From: a bacterium
GTDB taxonomy: Bacteria > Spirochaetota > Spirochaetia > JABEVK01
DNA: 7,293 bases
Assembly: GCA_021782055.1 (NCBI GenBank)
Contig: JAJXVP010000135.1
Coordinates: forward strand, 1-7,293
Direction of reading: 5' to 3'
Shown here: one piece after another, positions 1 to 5,848 of the stretch
How positions within the stretch are numbered: position 1 is the stretch's first letter
Layout: every line of letters starts with the position of its first letter
The notes under the pieces: generated by a model
What the model was told of the DNA's origin: nothing
The model's database searches: none
Seen by the model: only the letters and a program-made list of their open reading frames with translations
Made by a program: the position numbers and the translations under genes

Positions 1-13
1 GAAGGCAGTTTTC

Positions 14-41
14 AGCTATGGCGTTAGTCTCCGCCATAGCT
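14..41 (+). promoter_or_regulatory. Perfect 10-bp hairpin enclosing the malF start codon
   Basis: AGCTATGGCG at 14-23 and CGCCATAGCT at 32-41 are perfect reverse complements around an 8-base loop. The annotated ATG (18-20) lies inside the left arm. A T-rich stretch (TTCTTTT) follows at 41-47, so in RNA the element resembles a weak terminator or attenuator as well as a start-codon-masking hairpin. The stem is read directly from the sequence; its regulatory role is inference. If the true malF start is upstream of the window, it would simply be an intragenic hairpin. Confidence 0.5.
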
Positions 42-2105
42 TCTTTTGTCCTTCCCGGGCTAGGACAGTTTATTAATAAACAAGTCCTCAAGGGGCTCCT
101 TTGGTTGGCTATCCCGGTGCTGTTGCTTGGGGTAGAACTTTCAACTTCCCACTGGGATCGCTGGTGGACCATAGAGACTCATAAGGTTATGTTGCCAGCC
201 CCCCCGGCTTCAGCTCCTGCTCAAAAATCTCCACAGACTCAAGCCTCGTCTCAAGTTGCGGCTCAGACCGCCCCTCAGACGGCGGCTAAACCCGCACCGC
301 AAAAGCCTCATCCGGTAGCTCACTCGTTGGCTGCGCTTGAAGATACCTCCAGCTCCAAAGCCTCGGGGTCAACAGACATGTATGGGGATTCTACGAGTTC
401 CTCAGGTTCGTCAAGTTCTACAGATTTGTATGGCGATTCCACCCCGTCTAAAAAGGCTTCCACCCCGGCCAAGAAGCCGGCTGTAGCAAAAAAATCGTCC
501 GACGATTTATATGGACCGTCGACCTCGGCAAAAAGCTCTGATGCGAGCTTGTACGGGCCCGCTACCTCCAGTAAGAGCACTGCCACTAGTACCAACTCGA
601 CAAGTTCTACCTCGACAAGTTCTTCTGGTTCTTCGGATTTGTATGGTCCGAGCTCTTCGACAGCTGTCGCGCCTACATCTAAAGCCAAAAAAGACCTCTC
701 AGCACAAACGGCGGCAGCTGCGATGGCCTTGTTTGTGCATCACTACGAATATCCCAATTACGCGTACCAAAAAGACAAACCAACCTATCCGTTCCGTGAT
801 TTTGGTGGGTTTTTTACCAAAGGACTTTGGGGCTTGTTCTCGTTGGGTTCTTTGGTGATTGGTGATCAATACGCGGGTAAAAAAATTATTTTGTTTGATC
901 AGACCAGTACCTGGCTTACCGCTGATAACTCTGTTAATTACATGGGTAACGGGTTAATTGCGCTGATTATTCTTTTGATTGCCGCTTTTCTTTGGGTCTT
1001 GGGTATTGTGGACGCGTACTTATCGCGCCTCGATTTCGAAAAGACCGGCGAAGTTGAGCCGTTTACCAAGTTTGTTTCACGGATCTGGCACACGCTTTTT
1101 TCGTATATTGTGTCAGCCCCAGCGTTTCTAGCCATTTTGTTCTTTACCGTCATACCGTTCGCCTTTACTTTTCTTTTGGCGTTCACGGACTACACGTACA
1201 AGGTTCACGTCGGGCAAAACTTGGTTCATTGGGTGGGCTTTGATACCTTCCGCTTCCTCGTTCTTGACCCTTCGTGGTTGTTAATCTTTGGCCAGATTTT
1301 TGCGTGGACGGTGTTCTGGGCTATTATGTCCAGCTTTACCGTTTTCGCACTCGGCTTTATCAACGCCATGGTTGTGGAGTCGCCCTTGGTGAAAGGACGA
1401 AAGTTTTGGCGGGCCATTATGATTTTGCCCTGGGCCTTGCCGCAATTGATCGTTCTCATGGTGTTCAAAAACGTGTTTGATACCAACGGTCTGGCCAACC
1501 AGCTTCTATTTGCTACCCACCTGATGCAGCCAGTGACTCAGTTTCTCGCTTCTATAGGGTTAGAAGGTCACCCGGATCAACCAATCTTCTGGTTTACGCA
1601 AGTGTACAACGGTGCTTTGGCAAAGACTGTTGTTGTGCTTGTAAACTTGTGGTTTGGCGCGCCGTACCACATGATGATGATCATTGGTATTTTGTCGGCC
1701 ATCCCCAAAGATATGTATGAAGCTGCCGAAGTCGATGGCGCTTCGTCCTTTGAACGATTCCGGTCGATTACCCTGCCCATGGTCCTTTCTGCCACGGTGC
1801 CAGCGCTGATCATGACTTTTAGCTTCAACTTCAACAACTTCGGTGCTGTGTTCTTCTTAACCGGAGGTGGCCCTGCTTGGGAGCCCAGTCAGATTCCTGA
1901 CAGCATGAAGATCATTGCCAGCGCCCTGCCGGGGCAAACCGACATCTTAATTTCGTGGATTTACAAGCTGTCGTTTACCAAAGGCTTTGAGCAGTTCAAT
2001 GTGGCGGCGGTTTACTCGATCGTTATCTTCTTGATCGTCGGTGCCTTTTCTGTCTTTAACATGGTCCGATCGAAATCCTTCCGAGAAGAAGGGGGCAACG
2101 AATGA
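18..2105 (+). CDS. malF: MalF-like maltodextrin ABC transporter permease with long repeat-bearing N-terminal linker
   Basis: This is an inner-membrane permease of a binding-protein-dependent sugar importer, most likely for maltodextrins. The C-terminal part, from about residue 350, is a standard MalF-type domain. It has the cytoplasmic EAA loop that docks on the ATPase at residues 567-587 (YEAAEVDGA, then ITLP) and several membrane helices. The N-terminus (residues 3-42, with PGLGQ at 13-17) is the two-segment hydrophobic module seen in many Gram-positive MalF proteins. A further helix lies at about 312-335. Between these modules are about 200 polar residues: Ala/Pro/Gln-rich at 60-103, then Ser/Thr-rich with five YG motifs. 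MalF/MdxF proteins of Gram-positives are usually about 430-450 aa, so the 695 aa here come mainly from this insert. Charge placement (KQVLKG before the second segment, DAYLSR after the later helix) puts the linker outside the cell, by inference. The stop overlaps malG. The start is uncertain: GAAGG at 1-5 is 12 bases before ATG, and the frame stays open to the window edge. Confidence 0.9.
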   Translation: MALVSAIASFVLPGLGQFINKQVLKGLLWLAIPVLLLGVELSTSHWDRWWTIETHKVMLPAPPASAPAQKSPQTQASSQVAAQTAPQTAAKPAPQKPHPVAHSLAALEDTSSSKASGSTDMYGDSTSSSGSSSSTDLYGDSTPSKKASTPAKKPAVAKKSSDDLYGPSTSAKSSDASLYGPATSSKSTATSTNSTSSTSTSSSGSSDLYGPSSSTAVAPTSKAKKDLSAQTAAAAMALFVHHYEYPNYAYQKDKPTYPFRDFGGFFTKGLWGLFSLGSLVIGDQYAGKKIILFDQTSTWLTADNSVNYMGNGLIALIILLIAAFLWVLGIVDAYLSRLDFEKTGEVEPFTKFVSRIWHTLFSYIVSAPAFLAILFFTVIPFAFTFLLAFTDYTYKVHVGQNLVHWVGFDTFRFLVLDPSWLLIFGQIFAWTVFWAIMSSFTVFALGFINAMVVESPLVKGRKFWRAIMILPWALPQLIVLMVFKNVFDTNGLANQLLFATHLMQPVTQFLASIGLEGHPDQPIFWFTQVYNGALAKTVVVLVNLWFGAPYHMMMIIGILSAIPKDMYEAAEVDGASSFERFRSITLPMVLSATVPALIMTFSFNFNNFGAVFFLTGGGPAWEPSQIPDSMKIIASALPGQTDILISWIYKLSFTKGFEQFNVAAVYSIVIFLIVGAFSVFNMVRSKSFREEGGNE
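375..659 (+). repeat. Five-copy YG motif repeat in the Ser/Thr-rich linker of MalF
   Basis: The encoded motif is (D/S)-(L/M)-Y-G-(P/D), followed by a short S/T/A tract. Copies begin at MalF residues 120 (DMYGD), 136 (DLYGD), 163 (DLYGP), 177 (SLYGP) and 207 (DLYGP). Spacing is irregular (16, 27, 14 and 30 residues), and the intervening sequence is almost only Ser, Thr, Ala, Lys and Pro. The codons used in the copies differ, so this is mainly a protein-level repeat. The regular aromatic residue in an otherwise disordered linker suggests a short binding motif; its ligand is unknown. Confidence 0.8.
596..623 (+). repeat. Short tandem DNA repeat, 15-base period
   Basis: CTCGACAAGTTCT occurs at 596-608 and again at 611-623, giving a period of 15 bases (five codons, STSST-type). 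It lies inside the Ser/Thr linker between the fourth and fifth YG motifs of MalF. It points to local slippage or duplication as one way the linker has grown, and length variation between strains would be expected here. Confidence 0.6.
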
Positions 2106-3004
2106 CTCAGTCTCAACTCCATCCCCGCACGGGGGCGGCTCGAACCAGCAAAGTTTTGGGAACCATTTTTGTGCATGCTTGGTTAGCTTTGGCGACCTTA
2201 ATGATTATCATCCCGCTCTTGTGGATGATTTTGGCCTCCTTTACTCCAGGTAAGTTGTTGTCGGGTGTTAGTTTGATTCCTGACTTTTCGCACTTTACCT
2301 GGGAACATTACATCTACCTCTTCACCTACAAGAGCCAAAACTCTCAAGCAACGTCGGACTTTGTGGCTTCGTTTTTACGTTCGCTGAGTGTGGCGGTGCT
2401 GAATACCTTCGTCGTTGTTATCTTCTCGACGATGGCGGCTTACGTCTTTTCTCGCTTTCGCTTTAAAGGACGCCGTCCGTTGTTGATTGTTCTGCTGTTG
2501 TTGCAAATGTTCCCGTCCTTTATGGGAATGATTGCCTTGTTCCTGATCTTTAAAAGCTTTGGTTGGCTGAACCAGCCTTTGTACTTTGTGACGTTCTATG
2601 TAGCTTCGGCGGTTCCGTACAACATCTATCTGATTCGTGGCTTTATGCGCAACATCCCCATGTCGCTGGATGAAGCCGCACGAATAGACGGAGCCTCAAA
2701 CCTGACGGTATTTTTTAGAATTATCTTTCCGCTATCTGTACCGATTTTGGGTTTTGTCGCGGTTAACGCCTTTATGCAACCGTGGCTTGACTACATCATC
2801 CCGTCACAGCTGTTAACGCCTGGTCGTGCCGATACCGTTGCCTTGACGATTTTCCGCATGACTGACCCTTACGAGACCTTGATCTATAACCCGTTGAACT
2901 TCATGGCGGCAGGCTTACTCTTGACAATTCCTATTGTCATCGTCAACCTTCTCAGCCAACGGTTCATCATTTACGGATTAACTTCAGGAGCCGATAAGGG
3001 TTAA
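2102..3004 (+). CDS. malG: MalG-like maltodextrin ABC transporter permease
   Basis: This is the second permease of the importer, expected to form the membrane channel with MalF. The protein is 300 aa with about six hydrophobic segments, the first at roughly 22-47. The EAA loop is at residues 190-210 (DEAARIDGA, then IIFPLSVP). It has the LQMFPSF segment (134-140) typical of Gram-positive MalG proteins, and its C-terminus TSGADKG matches the usual MalG ending. ATG overlaps the malF stop (ATGA at 2102-2105), which implies translational coupling. A purine-rich Shine-Dalgarno sequence, GAAGGGGG, is at 2088-2095, six bases before the start. Length and domain layout are normal, with no extension comparable to that of MalF. 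The substrate (maltose or maltodextrin) is inferred from the MalF/MalG pairing and from the neighbouring amylase and pullulanase genes. Confidence 0.92.
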   Translation: MTQSQLHPRTGAARTSKVLGTIFVHAWLALATLMIIIPLLWMILASFTPGKLLSGVSLIPDFSHFTWEHYIYLFTYKSQNSQATSDFVASFLRSLSVAVLNTFVVVIFSTMAAYVFSRFRFKGRRPLLIVLLLLQMFPSFMGMIALFLIFKSFGWLNQPLYFVTFYVASAVPYNIYLIRGFMRNIPMSLDEAARIDGASNLTVFFRIIFPLSVPILGFVAVNAFMQPWLDYIIPSQLLTPGRADTVALTIFRMTDPYETLIYNPLNFMAAGLLLTIPIVIVNLLSQRFIIYGLTSGADKG

Positions 3005-3010
3005 GGTTTG
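2996..3010 (+). promoter_or_regulatory. Ribosome binding site and TTG start of the third operon gene
   Basis: AAGGG at 2996-3000 lies within the last codons of malG, seven bases before TTG at 3008-3010. No nearby ATG or GTG fits the hydrophobicity pattern, so TTG is the supported start. Ribosomes finishing malG at 3004 would be placed directly on this site. Confidence 0.7.
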
Positions 3011-3856
3011 GCAAAGTCCAGTTTCTGGCGGACAGCGCTCCGCGCTCAACTATTTAACGCCGATGCCCGCGAGTGTGGCAACGCCCCCGCGGCCTTGGCG
3101 ATTCTTTTTTTAGTTCTCAGTTCGTTAATGGCGGCTTTTCCGTTTATGTTAAGCCGCTATTCTGTTTGTGTCGAAAATGGCCAAAGCTCTCATTACCCGG
3201 GCTTAGGTTCCGCTTGGTTGGCGGTTGCCCACGAAGGTAAGGGTGTTGCTTTTCAAAAAGGTGAGCTTGTTAAATCGCAGCACACCCCCGAAAAGATTTC
3301 TTTCAATGGCTGGACGATTGCTTTTGGAAAAGCTGCCTCTGAAAAACTTACGCCGCCGTACCTTGCCTTCGCCGATCAACGTGTTCTTATCCAGTCCGGA
3401 AGTTATGCTGTAAACGGTCCAGCGGCGGTGCTTGACGGCATCGACCAGAATGGCTTGCTAAAGCTGTCGCAAAACTTTGACGCCTTTACCAACTTTGTCA
3501 AAGGTTCGTTGTATGCGTTATCGACGGTAGAGGTCCCCGGAGCATTTTTAAGCATCTTTGCGTTGATGTTGTTGCAGAATTTAATCTTTGTTTTGATTTT
3601 GGGGATGTTCTTGGCCATGTCTGGTCTGCGCATTGGTTGGCAGACTCCCGACGAAAAACGTCGTGTTGGCTACTGGCCTTCGTTAAAAACCGTAGCCTGC
3701 GTGACTGCGGGGCCTGGTCTCGTCGCTGCCATCTTTGGCGGGGTTGTACCCCAGTGGGGGATGGCTGTTGCCATGGTTGCGTATTCCTTGCTTTTGGGTT
3801 TACGAGTGATCATGGTCTACATGAGCCGCTTTAAAAACAAACCCCGCAAACGCTGA
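3008..3856 (+). CDS. Four-helix membrane protein, probable DUF1189/MalA-type maltodextrin utilisation protein
   Basis: This is a 282-aa membrane protein of unproven function. A short basic cytoplasmic N-terminus precedes one helix (about 27-48). An extracytoplasmic domain of about 125 residues follows (49-174), then three helices (about 176-205, 228-247 and 250-272) and a basic tail (KNKPRKR). This 1 + domain + 3 topology, and the place directly after malG, match the DUF1189 family (Bacillus subtilis YvdJ, streptococcal MalA), which is encoded in maltodextrin operons and has no settled biochemical role. I assign the family from topology and context, not from a diagnostic motif. It could instead be an unrelated accessory membrane protein. 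It is probably co-transcribed with malFG, given the three-base gap and the absence of an internal terminator. The start codon is TTG. Confidence 0.72.
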   Translation: MAKSSFWRTALRAQLFNADARECGNAPAALAILFLVLSSLMAAFPFMLSRYSVCVENGQSSHYPGLGSAWLAVAHEGKGVAFQKGELVKSQHTPEKISFNGWTIAFGKAASEKLTPPYLAFADQRVLIQSGSYAVNGPAAVLDGIDQNGLLKLSQNFDAFTNFVKGSLYALSTVEVPGAFLSIFALMLLQNLIFVLILGMFLAMSGLRIGWQTPDEKRRVGYWPSLKTVACVTAGPGLVAAIFGGVVPQWGMAVAMVAYSLLLGLRVIMVYMSRFKNKPRKR

Positions 3857-3992
3857 TTCAAGGTTCAAATTTTGTGATTATTTCTTGTTGTGATTGTGTC
3901 TATAACTTGGCGAGAACAAGCTTATATCGCGATAGTAAATAGACGTAAAGCTGGCAAGATTTAATCACAAATTCGTTTGGAAAGCGACGTAC
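3857..3992. other. AT-rich spacer after the importer operon, no gene seen
   Basis: These 136 bases separate the third importer gene from its terminator. I see no open frame with a ribosome binding site, and no tRNA-like fold. Contents are the TTGTGATT elements and a 10-base palindrome, TATCGCGATA, at 3925-3934. A weak promoter-like pair (TTGGCG at 3907, GATAGT at 3931, 18-base spacing) is present but each box matches only four of six consensus bases. The stretch is either a long 3' untranslated region or a small RNA locus. Confidence 0.4.
3871..3971. repeat. Three TTGTGATT elements in the convergent intergenic region
   Basis: TTGTGATT occurs at 3872-3879 and 3888-3895 in direct orientation, and as its complement AATCACAA at 3963-3970. 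The outer pair extends to a perfect 10-base inverted repeat (TTTGTGATTA at 3871-3880, TAATCACAAA at 3962-3971). The elements lie downstream of both flanking genes, so they are not in an obvious promoter. They may be protein-binding half-sites or may form a long-range RNA stem; neither is proven. Confidence 0.45.
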
Positions 3993-4025
3993 AAAGCTAA
4001 CCCAAAGTCTGGGTTAGCTTTTTTT
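3993..4025 (+). terminator. Rho-independent terminator of the malFG operon
   Basis: AAAGCTAACCC (3993-4003) and GGGTTAGCTTT (4011-4021) form a perfect 11-bp stem with a 7-base loop. A run of seven T residues spans 4019-4025. The polarity of the T run makes it a strong terminator for plus-strand transcription. In the other direction the same hairpin is followed by only TTTG, so it may also stop amylase transcripts, but less well. It lies five bases beyond the amylase stop codon. Confidence 0.9.
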
Positions 4026-4030
4026 AGGTC

Positions 4031-5761
4031 CTACTTCTCAACTACCCAGACTGTACTTTGCGAAGCGGGAATGGTTAATTGACCGCTGATTGACTTTTGT
4101 CCAGCTGGCAACAAACCCTCAATCGAGTTCCAAAACGGAACCAGTTTTAACCCAGCAGGCAAGGGCAATTGGGGGCTGTGAGTGTCCATGTTATGAACAA
4201 CGAGCACGGTTTGAGTCGGGGAAACCCGTTCGTAGGCGTACATTTCGTTGGCCGTAAAGTTGTTCCACGTTATTGGTTGATAAGTTCCGCCTTGGATAGC
4301 GGGGCTGGCGACACGTAAATCGGATAAGCGCCGGTAAAAATTCAAAAGGGATTTTGGGTCTTTGTTTTGTGTTTCTACCGAGGGCGTGTTGTCGTTTTGG
4401 TCGACGGCGTCGTGCCCGTTGCTAATTGCCCAAGTGGGGTTCGGGGGGGAACCGCGATCGTTGTTCCAAATAAAGTCATCACGGCGGGCCACATCATCGT
4501 TCATGTACCGCGCGCCAATCATACCGAGTTCTTCGCCGTAATAAACCCAAGGGAGACCTGGCAGAGTTTGTTCAACGGCGGCAGCAAATTTGTTGAGCTG
4601 TAAACTAAAGACAGGGTCCTGACCGGTTAGCACCAAGAGCTGGCTCATCAGCCGGTCTTGATCGTGGTTGGTGAGCAGTGTCGAAGGAGTGAAACCAGGG
4701 TGTTGATCAAAGATCGCCAAGCTCGATTTTTCCATCGAATTCAAACCACTGAAACTTCCACCTCCGATGATGTTGATCATCGTGTGAGCATCGGCAAAGT
4801 CAAAGTCGCTGTCTAAACTATCAGCATAAGCCGCCAGTTCAGGAACTGACCAGGAGTAAATTTCGCCAAGAAAAAAGACGTTGGGGTTGATCGTCCGTGC
4901 GTACGAGCGCAAGCTTGACCAAAATTCATTGTTCAACTTTACCGTAGGGGTACCTCGGGGGTACTTTCCGGCATTAAAGATGAACTTAGCGGCATCAAAA
5001 CGAAAGCCGTCAACGCCGCGTTCTAGCCAGAATTTAAGAATCTTATGATACTCTTGAATAACTTGGGGGTTTGAGGCGTTCAAATCGGGCATTCCTGCCC
5101 AGAACGACGAATAGTACACCACGGGGTTCGAATCTTCATCATAGGTAGTATTCCACCCGCCCTCGCCATAGCCGTAGGTAACCTTGGGATTCTTTTGAAT
5201 ATACCAGTCGCCGTAGCGACCTTTGGGGTTGTTGGCAAACGATTGAAACCAGGGGTTGCCCCGGCCCGTATGGTTAAAAGGCATGTCCAAAATGACTTTG
5301 ATTCCTCGTTTGTGGGCCGCCGCGACAAGATTTTCAAAGTCTTGCATGGTTCCCCATTTGGGGTCGATGGCGAAGTAATTGTCGACATCATATCCATGGT
5401 AAGAATCGGCGGGGAAAATTGGTGATAGCCAAATGACCGAAACATTGAGGCTGTGACCTTCGGCCCCTTTGCCATCATTGAGATAGTCAAGGTGCTGGGT
5501 CAGTCCTTTGAGGTCACCCCAGCCGTCGCCGTTCGAATCGGCAAACGAGTAGACGAGTACCTGGTAGGCAGGGCCTTTGGCCGCTTTCCACCAACCGGGT
5601 TCGTCTTTCGCGACACCCAATAAATGGACAGGTGGTTCGCTGACCTTAGCGGAGGGGGCCGGGGCGGCGGTTCCACTGGGGGCGGAAGCGCAAGCGGCAA
5701 GCACGAGGGCCGTAAGGCCAAGAAAAAGCGTATGCAAACGTGGTAAACGCAAAAGTTTCAT
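4031..5761 (-). CDS. Lipoprotein alpha-amylase, glycoside hydrolase family 13
   Basis: This is a secreted, membrane-anchored enzyme expected to cleave alpha-1,4 links in starch or maltodextrin. From the chosen ATG it is 576 aa. A signal peptide with lipobox LAAC (Cys24) is followed by an Ala/Pro/Ser spacer. The catalytic barrel starts at about residue 57, with a DSNGDGWGD calcium-loop-like motif at 75-83. GH13 regions are visible: DMPFNH (159-164), GFRFDAAK (252-259, nucleophile Asp256), GEIYS (299-303, acid/base Glu300) and TNHDQDR (364-370, Asp367). MPDLN (224-228) is the fifth region and recalls the intermediate amylase group (GH13_36-like). A C-terminal beta domain ends at 576. All catalytic residues are present. 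An alternative ATG at 5803 would place 14 codons in the terminator hairpin; ATG at 5761 has AGGAG five bases upstream and gives a proper signal peptide. A neopullulanase or alpha-glucosidase activity cannot be excluded. It lies downstream of the pullulanase gene, on the same strand. Confidence 0.93.
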   Translation of the reverse strand: MKLLRLPRLHTLFLGLTALVLAACASAPSGTAAPAPSAKVSEPPVHLLGVAKDEPGWWKAAKGPAYQVLVYSFADSNGDGWGDLKGLTQHLDYLNDGKGAEGHSLNVSVIWLSPIFPADSYHGYDVDNYFAIDPKWGTMQDFENLVAAAHKRGIKVILDMPFNHTGRGNPWFQSFANNPKGRYGDWYIQKNPKVTYGYGEGGWNTTYDEDSNPVVYYSSFWAGMPDLNASNPQVIQEYHKILKFWLERGVDGFRFDAAKFIFNAGKYPRGTPTVKLNNEFWSSLRSYARTINPNVFFLGEIYSWSVPELAAYADSLDSDFDFADAHTMINIIGGGSFSGLNSMEKSSLAIFDQHPGFTPSTLLTNHDQDRLMSQLLVLTGQDPVFSLQLNKFAAAVEQTLPGLPWVYYGEELGMIGARYMNDDVARRDDFIWNNDRGSPPNPTWAISNGHDAVDQNDNTPSVETQNKDPKSLLNFYRRLSDLRVASPAIQGGTYQPITWNNFTANEMYAYERVSPTQTVLVVHNMDTHSPQLPLPAGLKLVPFWNSIEGLLPAGQKSISGQLTIPASQSTVWVVEK

Positions 5762-5771
5762 GTAGGCTCCT
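5759..5771 (-). promoter_or_regulatory. Amylase ribosome binding site and start codon
   Basis: On the minus strand AGGAG (complement of 5767-5771) is followed by CCTAC and ATG (complement of 5759-5761). This good site decides in favour of the 576-aa product. The site begins only three bases after the terminator U-tract, an unusually tight arrangement. Confidence 0.85.
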
Positions 5772-5774
5772 AAG

Positions 5775-5817
5775 AAAAAAAGCTTTCCCCCAAGGTGTAC
5801 CACGCGGGGGAAAGCTT
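5775..5817 (-). terminator. Strong intrinsic terminator between pullulanase and amylase genes
   Basis: Reading the minus strand, AAGCTTTCCCCC (complement of 5806-5817) pairs perfectly over 12 bases with GGGGGAAAGCTT (complement of 5780-5791). The loop is 14 bases and can form a small inner GTG/CAC stem. Seven U residues follow (complement of 5775-5781). It ends the pullulanase transcript but stands within the leader of the amylase gene, with the ribosome binding site directly behind it. It therefore works either as a partial terminator that lowers amylase relative to pullulanase, or as a regulated attenuator. Confidence 0.9.
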
Positions 5818-5828
5818 GAACAGTCAGA

Positions 5829-5844
5829 GGCGGCCACAGCCGCC
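5829..5844 (-). promoter_or_regulatory. GC-rich hairpin just after the pullulanase stop codon
   Basis: GGCGGC (5829-5834) and GCCGCC (5839-5844) form a perfect 6-bp GC stem around a four-base loop. It starts four bases past the pullulanase stop and comes before the larger terminator hairpin. It lacks a U-tract. A role as a 3'-end stabilising stem, or as part of an alternative fold with the terminator, is possible but unproven. Confidence 0.5.
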
Positions 5845-5848
5845 AATG

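Noticed and set aside
375..659. CRISPR-like array
   Set aside because: The spacing is irregular, the copies are short and the sequence is an intact reading frame; the repetition is at protein level.
320..688. Antisense 122-aa frame with repeated PYKS
   Set aside because: It is the mirror of the YG repeat in malF; no ribosome binding site or independent protein features support it.
3925..3934. TATCGCGATA palindrome as a stand-alone operator
   Set aside because: A single 10-base palindrome in a spacer of this size is not rare enough by itself, and it has no promoter context.
3871..3971. CRP-type operator (TGTGA and TCACA)
   Set aside because: The TGTGA and TCACA half-sites are about 85 bases apart rather than six, and no promoter for a flanking gene is nearby.
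5080..5490. 136-aa minus-strand frame within the amylase gene
   Set aside because: It is an alternative frame of the clearly coding amylase sequence, which spans its catalytic regions without a break.
5762..5803. Upstream ATG adding 14 residues to the amylase
   Set aside because: These codons fall in the terminator hairpin and U-tract; no ribosome binding site is evident upstream, and the shorter start has AGGAG at good spacing and yields a proper lipoprotein signal.
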